Shown: piece after piece, positions 1 through 5,378 of the stretch
How the letters are laid out: each line of letters begins with the position of its first letter
Position numbering within the stretch: the first letter of the stretch is position 1
NCBI GenBank assembly: GCA_035646395.1
Contig: DASRPK010000280.1
Span: 1 to 5,378, forward strand
Origin: JABWBJ01 sp035646395
Lineage (GTDB): Bacteria; Gemmatimonadota; Gemmatimonadetes; Gemmatimonadales; Gemmatimonadaceae
Direction: 5' to 3'
Length of the DNA: 5,378 bases
Translations under genes and position numbers: made by a program
Notes under the pieces: generated by a model
The model's input: only the letters and a program-made list of their open reading frames with translations
The model's database searches: none
What the model was told of the DNA's origin: nothing

Positions 1-534
1 TTACTCGCGGATGCCGCCCAACGTGGCGAAGCCGTGGCCCACGCCGCCCATCAGGTCACCCAGGCGCAACCGACGCTGACGGTTCTGACCCGGGAGCAGG
101 CCGCCGAGGTCGAAGCGTTCGCCAGCCGCATTTTCCCGACCGATGACACACCCGGCGCTCGTGAGGCAGGGGTGGTCTACTTCATCGATCGTGGACTGTC
201 CACGTGGGCGAAGGGCCAGGTGCCGGCCTTCAACGAAGGGTTGACAAAGCTCCGTCGCGACGTGGGAGCGAAGTTCCGTGGCCAGACGCGATTGTCGGCG
301 CTGACCCCTGAACAGCAGGACGAGGTGCTGAAGAGCATCGAACGCACACCCTTCTTTGGCCAGATGCGATTCGCCACGATCGCGGGAATGTTCTCCCTGC
401 CCTCGTACGGCGGGAACAGGGACTTCGCCGGCTGGAAACTGATTGGGCATACCGAAGCCATGGAATTCCGGGCCCCGTTCGGATGGTACGACGACCCGGC
501 AAATCGTCGCACGCTCCTGGGGGGTGACGCATGA
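1..534 (+). CDS. Gluconate 2-dehydrogenase subunit 3 family protein, 5'-truncated by the window edge
   Basis: This is the small subunit of a membrane-associated or periplasmic FAD dehydrogenase. In this family it partners a GMC flavoprotein and usually carries the Tat signal by which the pair is exported. The frame is open from base 1, so the GTG at 34 is probably internal and the true start with any signal peptide lies outside the window. Family-typical blocks visible are an LTREQAAEVEAFASRIFP segment followed by TDDTPGAREAGVVYFID (about 88-189), a run ending in TPEQQDEVLKSIERTPFF (about 301-357), and SYGGNRDFAGWKLIG (403-447), which is the strongest signature. The stop TGA at 532-534 overlaps the ATG of the next gene as ATGA, showing translational coupling to the GMC oxidoreductase. 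The substrate cannot be told from this subunit. Family assignment is confident; the role as export partner and maturation or stability subunit is inferred from relatives. Confidence 0.9.
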   Translation, partial: LLADAAQRGEAVAHAAHQVTQAQPTLTVLTREQAAEVEAFASRIFPTDDTPGAREAGVVYFIDRGLSTWAKGQVPAFNEGLTKLRRDVGAKFRGQTRLSALTPEQQDEVLKSIERTPFFGQMRFATIAGMFSLPSYGGNRDFAGWKLIGHTEAMEFRAPFGWYDDPANRRTLLGGDA

Positions 535-2216
535 TCACGATCCTCACTCGTCAGGCAGGACAGCAGGGCCAGGGCCGTCGTTTCGACACCAACGACGCCG
601 TGGACTTCGTGGTCGTCGGTTCCGGGCCGGCCGGGGGATCGGTGGCCCGCGAACTCACTCGCCTCGGTCACAACGTGGTGCTCCTCGAGCAGGGAAAGAG
701 CCTGACGCAGGCCGATTTTCAGCACGATGAACTGGCCACCATCTTCAACAACCAGTACTGCAACATCCCGCCCGATCATATCCAGACCTGGCGCAAGTCG
801 CCGCGCGACAAGGCCGAAACCCGGCACTACCTGATCTACGCGGCCACGGTCGGGGGCAGCAGCTTCCACTATGCAGCGAACTACTGGCGATTCCGCCCGG
901 GCGATTTCAATGAGTTCTCGCGAAAGGGCGGGGTACGCGGGGCCGCGATGGCGGACTGGCCAATCACCTACGACGACCTCGAGCCATACTACTCGGCGGT
1001 GGAATGGGCGATCGGCGTTTCGGGGCAGGGTGGCGCCGACCCTAACGAGGGACGCCGGTCACGCCAGTATCCGATGCCGCCGCTTGATGTCACCGGCCCG
1101 GGCGTGCTGCTCGAGGTGGCCGCGAAGAAAATGGGCTGGCGCGCGCTGCCGGCTCCGATGGCGATCGCCTCGCGACCGTATAACGGCCGCCAGGGGTGCC
1201 ACAATTGCGGCTTCTGCTGGTATTTCCCCTGCGAGTGGGGGGCGAAGTCGGGAACGAACTTCACCATGGTCCCAGAGGCCGTGGCGTCGGGCCGCTGCGA
1301 ACTGCGCTCCGAGTGCAAGGTGCGGAAGGTCGAGACCGACGATCGCGGTCGCGTTACAGGCGTTGTCTACTTCGACAAGGACCGGCGCGAAATCCGCCAG
1401 CGCGCCCGCGCCGTGTTTGTGTGTGCGAATGGCGCCGAAACGCCGCGCCTGCTCTTCATGTCGTCGTCGAATCGCTTTCCGAACGGGCTGGCAAACAGCA
1501 GCGGCATGGTCGGCAGACATCTCATGTTCAACGGCAACACCGGCGCGGGCGCCGAATTCGAGCATGAAGTAAATGGGTGGAAGGGGGCTCCCGTAACGCG
1601 CATCGTCCTCGATACGTACGACCTCCACGACAAGGGACACTACGGCGGTGGCGGCTTCGACTTCCGGTATCCGTTCCCGCCCATGCTGTCGGCGCTCAAC
1701 ACGCCGCCGGATACACCGCAATGGGGATCAGGCTTCAAGCAGACCATCCAGCGCCTGCACAGCCGTGCCGCGCAGTGCTGGGGACACACGACGTCACTGC
1801 CGGTCGCGACGAACGCGGTGGACCTCGATCCGCAGGCAAAGGATAGCTGGGGATTGCCGGCGATCCGGGTGACATACAAGGAGCACGAGGCCGACCTGCG
1901 ACTCTACAAGTACATGTTCGATCGCAGCATCGAGCTGCTGAAGGCAGCCGGCGCAACCCGCACCTGGGGGCAGGCCCCGGGTGACGACCCCGGGGCGGGG
2001 GTCCACTTGTTAGGCACCTGCCGGATGGGGAATGACCGGCGCACCTCGGTGGTGAACGCGTCGCATCAGTCGCACGACGTTCCCAACCTGTTCATCGTCG
2101 ACGGCAGTTCGTTCGTGACCTCCGGGCGCGGGCAGCCGACGCTCACGATCCAGGCGCTTGCCTTCCGTGCCGCAGACCTCGCCTCGCAGAAGGCGAAGCG
2201 CGGCGAACTGGGCTGA
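531..2216 (+). CDS. GMC-family FAD-dependent oxidoreductase (gluconate/sugar dehydrogenase-like large subunit)
   Basis: This is a 561-residue flavoprotein predicted to oxidise an alcohol or sugar hydroxyl using FAD. The ADP-binding Rossmann motif is VVVGSGPAGG (27-36), followed by an acidic strand end LLEQG (51-55). A GMC signature-like stretch, AATVGGSSFHYAANYWRF, lies at 104-121. Four cysteines at 223, 226, 229 and 234, in GCHNCGFCWYFPC followed by GAKS, form a cluster known from dehydrogenase-type GMC members, where related cysteines can bind Fe-S. The C-terminal domain begins near 421 with NAVDLDP and WGLP. It holds His492 in HLLGTCRMG and ends with FVTSGRGQPTLTIQALAFRAAD. Gln535 occupies the position where family members usually have Asn or His. 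No signal peptide is seen, which fits piggy-back export with the upstream subunit. The ATG overlaps the previous stop and follows GGGGGGTGA (519-527), a plausible ribosome site. The exact substrate and electron acceptor are unknown. Confidence 0.93.
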   Translation: MITILTRQAGQQGQGRRFDTNDAVDFVVVGSGPAGGSVARELTRLGHNVVLLEQGKSLTQADFQHDELATIFNNQYCNIPPDHIQTWRKSPRDKAETRHYLIYAATVGGSSFHYAANYWRFRPGDFNEFSRKGGVRGAAMADWPITYDDLEPYYSAVEWAIGVSGQGGADPNEGRRSRQYPMPPLDVTGPGVLLEVAAKKMGWRALPAPMAIASRPYNGRQGCHNCGFCWYFPCEWGAKSGTNFTMVPEAVASGRCELRSECKVRKVETDDRGRVTGVVYFDKDRREIRQRARAVFVCANGAETPRLLFMSSSNRFPNGLANSSGMVGRHLMFNGNTGAGAEFEHEVNGWKGAPVTRIVLDTYDLHDKGHYGGGGFDFRYPFPPMLSALNTPPDTPQWGSGFKQTIQRLHSRAAQCWGHTTSLPVATNAVDLDPQAKDSWGLPAIRVTYKEHEADLRLYKYMFDRSIELLKAAGATRTWGQAPGDDPGAGVHLLGTCRMGNDRRTSVVNASHQSHDVPNLFIVDGSSFVTSGRGQPTLTIQALAFRAADLASQKAKRGELG

Positions 2217-2323
2217 ACTCGTCACAGGCAACGAGGTACAGGGGGCACTCGTCTTATAGAGTAGTGCCCAGTGTCCCAGGGCCAGGAGTTGGGCGGTCGT
2301 CGAAATCCTCCAATCAGCTTTCC

Positions 2324-2833
2324 GTGCGCGTCACAGCTAACCTGCTGTTAGTCCTAACCTTGGCAGCCTGCGGCGCCCCAGGGTCGGACGCCGTTTTCGG
2401 GGGCAATACCCAGAAGAAGGCGACGACCGATTCCGCGAAGCCCGCTCCCGTCCGGACACCCGCCCCTCAACTGGTTACGAAACGTTTCGAGGGCTACTAC
2501 CGCCGGTACGGGAACGAATCGGTGTTCATGCGCTGCGGGACGACGGTCGCTCTCCCCGTCACCGGAACGCCAATCGCCCTCGGCGTCCTGAAGGAGCGCG
2601 TCCGGTGGCACGCGCCGTGGGAGGGCGCACGGCTGTACGGTGTATTTCAGGGAGCGCTCGTGACCGACACGCCAATGGTTGCCGGCACCGATGGTGACAG
2701 TGTGCGATCGAAGCCCCGCACGCGTTTCTTCCTGGTTGGCGTCGATTCGTTTCGTACGTGGCGCGTGCGCGACTGCAACGGAATGAAATTGCCACGGGAG
2801 CTGGACACCGCATCGACTACGCCCGAGCCATAG
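2324..2833 (+). CDS. Small predicted lipoprotein of unknown function
   Basis: From the GTG at 2324 the product is 169 residues. It opens with a short lipoprotein signal: Arg2, a hydrophobic core LLLVLTL, and lipobox LAAC with the lipid-accepting Cys at residue 16, followed by Gly and Ala. An upstream in-frame GTG at 2264 would add 20 polar residues ahead of the signal peptide and is therefore disfavoured, although neither start has a clear Shine-Dalgarno. After the lipobox come a low-complexity Lys/Thr/Pro linker and a compact domain beginning RFEGYYRRYGNESVFMRCGT and continuing through TGTPIAL, GARLYGVFQGALVTDT and FFLVGVDSFRTWRVRDCNG. The layout recalls small NlpE-like envelope lipoproteins, but I cannot assign a family. 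Two cysteines in the mature domain, in MRCGT and RDCNG, could form a disulfide. TTA and CTA leucine codons in the signal are unusual against the GC-rich background. The gene sits 107 bp after the GMC gene and may be separately transcribed. Confidence 0.72.
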   Translation: MRVTANLLLVLTLAACGAPGSDAVFGGNTQKKATTDSAKPAPVRTPAPQLVTKRFEGYYRRYGNESVFMRCGTTVALPVTGTPIALGVLKERVRWHAPWEGARLYGVFQGALVTDTPMVAGTDGDSVRSKPRTRFFLVGVDSFRTWRVRDCNGMKLPRELDTASTTPEP

Positions 2834-3587
2834 CCGCCGGGTCATTGGAGATGATGCCCCTCACGCCGAGGCGGCGCAGCCGGTCGGCCTCGCGCGGGTC
2901 GTCGATGGTCCAGCAGTGAACGGGAACGCCTAACGGTTCGAGGATCGACACGTAGCCGCCGACGGGCAGTGGCAGCCCCCGATGGTAGGGCGGCATGCAC
3001 AGTACGTTGAAGTCGACGCGGCGCAGTGGGACCCGCAACGCCGCCCTCCAGAGCAAGCCGGCGGTATCGCGACGACTCCCTCCCTGCGCGATGCCGCTGC
3101 CCGCGAATGGCGTCATCGCGTCCTCATCGAACGCCGCGACAATGCAGCGGGCCTGCGCCGCATGTCGCTCGATGGTGGCGCGCGTCGCACGCGATGCGGC
3201 TTTCGCCTTGATCTCCACCAGAAGCGGCACCGTGGGGAATGTTTCCATGACCTCGTCGAGCGTCGGCACGGTAATGCCCTTGCCCAGGTAGGGCCGGGAA
3301 GCGCCGCGGTCCTTCGTGAACTTCGCGCCGGCATCGACCGCGCGAATTTCGGACAGCGGGAGCCGATCGACGCGCCCCGACCCGTTCGTCGTCCGATCGA
3401 GCGTCGGGTCGTGAATGACGACGACGTGGCCATCGGCACTGAGGTGAACATCGAGCTCGAGTGCATCGACTCCGATCTCCACTGCCTGACGAAAAGACTC
3501 CAGCGTGTTTTCGGGCGCGTGCGCGGCGTTCCCTCGATGTCCGACGAGGGGCCGTGCGTGGAGGTCGAGGAGGGGGTGTCGTAACAA
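2817..3587 (-). CDS. Glycerophosphodiester phosphodiesterase (GDPD family, UgpQ-like)
   Basis: This 256-residue enzyme is predicted to hydrolyse glycerophosphodiesters, the deacylated phospholipid headgroup esters, to glycerol 3-phosphate and an alcohol. It is a single TIM-barrel domain. The expected residues are present: HRG at 17-19 and PENT at 25-28, the metal ligands Glu44 and Asp46 in LELDVH, the second catalytic His59 in HDPTLDRTT (59-67), Glu125 with Lys127 in VEIK, Trp226 in CWTIDD, and a closing GIISNDP (244-250). The length matches cytosolic UgpQ-type enzymes, and no signal peptide or membrane segment is visible, so it is probably cytoplasmic. The start is a TTG at 3587-3585. It is the only standard start in frame between an upstream TAA (3653-3651) and the HRG motif, and it gives a normal short lead before HRG. 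No Shine-Dalgarno precedes it, because the upstream bases are the pyrimidine-rich face of a repeat. Its 3' end overlaps the convergent lipoprotein gene by 17 bp. Substrate choice is not determinable. Confidence 0.93.
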   Translation of the reverse strand: MLRHPLLDLHARPLVGHRGNAAHAPENTLESFRQAVEIGVDALELDVHLSADGHVVVIHDPTLDRTTNGSGRVDRLPLSEIRAVDAGAKFTKDRGASRPYLGKGITVPTLDEVMETFPTVPLLVEIKAKAASRATRATIERHAAQARCIVAAFDEDAMTPFAGSGIAQGGSRRDTAGLLWRAALRVPLRRVDFNVLCMPPYHRGLPLPVGGYVSILEPLGVPVHCWTIDDPREADRLRRLGVRGIISNDPAAMARA

Positions 3588-3590
3588 AGA

Positions 3591-3735
3591 GGAAGCAGGA
3601 AGCAGGGAAGCGGGACGCAGGAAGCAGGAAGCAGGGAAGGAACGAAACGTTTATGGATACTACGTCCCACGAAATATTGAGGGCCCGCAGCGCGGGCCCT
3701 CAGTCCATCCCTGCTTCCTGCTTCCTGCTTCCTGG
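3591..3735. repeat. Intergenic inverted-repeat element built from a heptamer (AGGAAGC / GCTTCCT)
   Basis: The element fills nearly the whole gap between the receptor stop and the phosphodiesterase start. The left part contains a perfect 20-bp direct repeat, GGAAGCAGGAAGCAGGGAAG, at 3591-3610 and again at 3620-3639 (29-bp period). The right part holds three exact tandem GCTTCCT units at 3713-3733. Bases 3617-3641 are the reverse complement of 3704-3728 with one mismatch in 25, so the element can fold into a long stem. The interior of 62 bases contains a separate perfect hairpin at 3678-3702 and a 36-base AT-richer stretch at 3642-3677. No open reading frame here looks coding. It resembles a REP/REPIN- or MITE-like intergenic repeat, but no second genomic copy or target duplication can be seen in this window, so mobility is unproven. 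Confidence 0.85.
3678..3702 (-). terminator. Perfect GC-rich hairpin, probable terminator of the TonB-dependent receptor gene
   Basis: An 11-bp perfect stem (3678-3688 with 3692-3702; arm TGAGGGCCCGC) closes a 3-base loop. Read on the minus strand it starts 38 bases after the receptor stop codon and is followed by AATATTTCG, a short and imperfect T-rich tail. On the plus strand nothing T-rich follows. Placement and polarity therefore favour termination of the receptor transcript before the phosphodiesterase gene. The weak tail leaves open a role only in mRNA 3'-end stability, or as the core of the surrounding repeat. Confidence 0.6.
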
Positions 3736-3739
3736 TGCG

Positions 3740-5378
3740 TTATCTAAAGGAATACTGCACCCTCGTCACCAGCATCGTCCCCAGCTCAGGCGTTCCCGGC
3801 ATCGTCCGATACTTCTCGTTCAGCACATTGTCGGCTCTTACCGACACGAGGAAATCCCTTCCACCCTGCAGGAGTCGCCAGTTGAGTCCAACGTCGAGGA
3901 TTGTGGCCGCTTCGATGTCGTCGTAACGGTACGTCTGGGTCGAGTTCGGAATCCGGTAATCGACACCAGTGGCGTACACGCCGGAGTTCACGGGATATGC
4001 GTTTGTATGGCGAACGCGGGCGTCGAACCCCCACCCGCTTGACGTGCTGCGATAGAGTGCCGAGGCTGAGACCTTGTTGGACGGCGCATTCAGCATCAGC
4101 GCCCGGTTGTTGCTCGAAGTCACTTCCGGGAACGAATCATTGTCCACCCAGCTCATGGTGGCGCCAAACGTCCAGTTGCTGTTGGCGACAAAGTCCACCG
4201 CGACGTCGATGCCGTTCACCGTGATGGTCGTGTCGTACGACGTATAGGTGGCGTAAATGTCCGTCGCCGATGCGAAGGTCGGGCTGTCGAAACTGACGAT
4301 GCCCAGCGGCAGCGGCTTCATGCCATTCGCGACGCCGGCGGCGACCTGCGGTGCAAACACCTGGGCCGTCGCCGCGGCCTGCTGCTGCGACTGGTTGAAT
4401 GGTGGTCCCATCAGCGCCTGCGTAATCGCCGGAATGAGCGCCGCCTGCATGAAGGTCTTCATCGTCGTGGAATCGAAGAACACGTTAGGCGTTGCCAGCC
4501 CGGCCGGGTTGCCGACGTCACCGCGTTTCTCTCTCCACAGGTCCACCGACAGGCGCACCTTGCTGCCAAGGATGCCCTTGTAGCCCAGCTCGTACGTGTT
4601 GTTGAACGACGCCTTGATCGGTCCGATGTCGCGCACGTTTGCCGCCGTCAGGTTATCTGAACCCGGAGCAATCATGCGCATTTGCGTGCCCACCTGAGCC
4701 GGTGTCGGCTGCAGCGTGCCGAGGTACGTGATGAGCTGACTGGCGACCGCCTGCGCTGTTGCCGCATTCACGCCGAGTCCTGCCTGGATCGACGGCGCGA
4801 GTCCGGCGGTGAGTCCCGCCGCGTTCGCGATGAGGGCTCCGCGATAGGCGGCGGCGGCTGACGCGGCGACCCAGGCCGAACTGTCCGGAGTGAAGATCGA
4901 TCGCATGCACAGACCGCCATTCACGCTCGCATCACAGGTGCGATTGAATGTCCACCCCGTTTTGGGTGGATTGCCGAGCGCGCGCACGTTGTACGGCAGG
5001 GTCGGACCAGCGACGCGCGCCGCCTGGATCAGGTCCAGGAACCAGGTGAAATTCGCCGGCGTCTGGAACGCACGATTGTAGGTGAGGCGGAAGTTCTGCG
5101 TTTCATTTGGCTTGAAGATGATCGCAGCGCGCGGCGACGTCTGCACGCCGTCCACCTGGTCGTTCTTGTCCACGCGCACAGCGGCGATAAAATCGAACTT
5201 CGACGTCAGGTTCGATGTCGACTGAATGTAGCCACCGACTTCGCGAACGTTGTCGATGTCCTCGTTCCGGCCGTTGATCGTGTTCGACGTGCGAGGGTTC
5301 GTGTAGATGTAGTCGACGCCATAGACGAAATCCTGGCGCGAACCCAGCGTGATTCCGTGCTGCAGCTGGGCGGCCCAG
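3740..5378 (-). CDS. TonB-dependent outer-membrane receptor, C-terminal beta-barrel part (5' end beyond the window)
   Basis: This is the barrel of an outer-membrane receptor that takes up a ligand using TonB/ExbBD energy. The reading frame stays open from the stop TAA (3742-3740) to the window edge, giving 545 visible residues. The GTG at 5179 is internal, since the residues upstream of it (AQLQHGITLGSRQDFVYGVDYI, QSTSNLTSKFDFIAAVRVD) are clear barrel strands. Other family-typical pieces are RLTYNRAFQTPAN, NNTYELGYKGILGSKVRLSVDLW, ILDVGLNWRL and DNVLNEKY. The chain ends with VTRVQYSFR, close to the aromatic-terminated last strand expected of such barrels. The plug, TonB box and signal peptide are outside the window. 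Two unusually alanine-rich, non-barrel-like insertions lie at about 4682-4936 and 4310-4474, the first opening with a possible Cys-Cys loop pair. The ligand cannot be inferred; there are no neighbouring SusD-like or metal-uptake genes in view. Confidence 0.93.
   Translation of the reverse strand, partial: WAAQLQHGITLGSRQDFVYGVDYIYTNPRTSNTINGRNEDIDNVREVGGYIQSTSNLTSKFDFIAAVRVDKNDQVDGVQTSPRAAIIFKPNETQNFRLTYNRAFQTPANFTWFLDLIQAARVAGPTLPYNVRALGNPPKTGWTFNRTCDASVNGGLCMRSIFTPDSSAWVAASAAAAYRGALIANAAGLTAGLAPSIQAGLGVNAATAQAVASQLITYLGTLQPTPAQVGTQMRMIAPGSDNLTAANVRDIGPIKASFNNTYELGYKGILGSKVRLSVDLWREKRGDVGNPAGLATPNVFFDSTTMKTFMQAALIPAITQALMGPPFNQSQQQAAATAQVFAPQVAAGVANGMKPLPLGIVSFDSPTFASATDIYATYTSYDTTITVNGIDVAVDFVANSNWTFGATMSWVDNDSFPEVTSSNNRALMLNAPSNKVSASALYRSTSSGWGFDARVRHTNAYPVNSGVYATGVDYRIPNSTQTYRYDDIEAATILDVGLNWRLLQGGRDFLVSVRADNVLNEKYRTMPGTPELGTMLVTRVQYSFR

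Noticed and set aside
34..36. GTG at 34 as the start of the subunit 3 gene
   Set aside because: The frame is open to base 1 with compatible upstream residues and no ribosome site before the GTG, so the gene most likely starts outside the window.
871..1572. 233-residue plus-strand open frame inside the GMC gene
   Set aside because: Arg/Ala/Ser-rich translation typical of an off-frame read of GC-rich coding DNA; the GMC frame has full family motifs throughout.
1059..1721. 220-residue minus-strand open frame antisense to the GMC gene
   Set aside because: No recognisable motif and low-information Arg/Ala composition; a shadow of the real gene.
2218..2252. Alternating 5-bp stems CTCGT/ACGAG/CTCGT after the GMC gene, considered as a terminator or attenuator
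   Set aside because: The stems are only 5 bp with 8- and 12-base loops, and no proper T tract follows; expected by chance in this composition.
2255..2260. TATAGA as a -10 box for the lipoprotein gene
   Set aside because: It would place the transcript start near 2267, consistent with the 2324 start codon, but no convincing -35 element lies 16-18 bp upstream.
2354..2845. 163-residue minus-strand frame antisense to the lipoprotein gene
   Set aside because: No signal peptide or domain, and the plus strand here has a clear lipobox protein.
3113..3670. 185-residue minus-strand frame starting with an ATG above the phosphodiesterase, considered as a frameshifted 5' end of that gene
   Set aside because: Its sequence within the gene is off-frame Arg/Ser-rich text, while the TTG-started frame already gives a complete GDPD N-terminus, so no frameshift is needed.
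3461..4042. 193-residue plus-strand frame running across the repeat element
   Set aside because: It is antisense to two well-supported genes and translates the heptamer repeat as Lys/Arg/Gly-rich filler.
5177..5179. GTG at 5179 as the start of the receptor gene
   Set aside because: The frame continues upstream to the window edge with clear beta-barrel strands, so this codon is an internal valine.

Overview
The window is GC-rich bacterial DNA with dense coding, GTG/TTG starts, an outer-membrane TonB-dependent receptor and a lipoprotein, so it comes from a Gram-negative-type (diderm) bacterium. The pairing of a gluconate 2-dehydrogenase subunit 3-like protein with a GMC flavoprotein, the style of the receptor, and the base composition together suggest Gemmatimonadota or a similar soil/sediment lineage. 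That placement is inference from protein style and was not tested by any search.

Layout. Plus strand: the 3' part of a gluconate 2-dehydrogenase subunit 3 family gene (1-534), then its translationally coupled partner, a GMC-family FAD oxidoreductase (531-2216), then a small lipoprotein of unknown function (best start 2324, end 2833). Minus strand: a glycerophosphodiester phosphodiesterase (3587 down to 2817), which converges on the lipoprotein gene with a 17-bp overlap of the 3' ends, and, upstream of it on the same strand, the C-terminal 545 residues of a TonB-dependent outer-membrane receptor (from beyond 5378 down to 3740).

The 152-bp gap between the two minus-strand genes (3588-3739) is almost wholly occupied by a structured repeat. 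Heptamer-based arms (AGGAAGC / GCTTCCT) form a 25-nt inverted repeat with 24 of 25 positions matching. The arms enclose a perfect 11-bp GC-rich hairpin that is placed to terminate the receptor transcript. The repeat ends directly at the TTG start of the phosphodiesterase gene, which has no visible Shine-Dalgarno sequence.

Functionally, the first two genes form one dehydrogenase unit, probably periplasmic and feeding electrons from oxidation of a sugar or other alcohol substrate to a carrier not encoded here. The receptor imports or binds an unknown ligand. The phosphodiesterase recycles glycerophosphodiesters. Nothing in the sequence ties these three functions into one pathway. I see no defence system, CRISPR array, transposase, tRNA or rRNA. 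Apart from the intergenic repeat this is ordinary chromosomal sequence, and I do not claim a new biological system.
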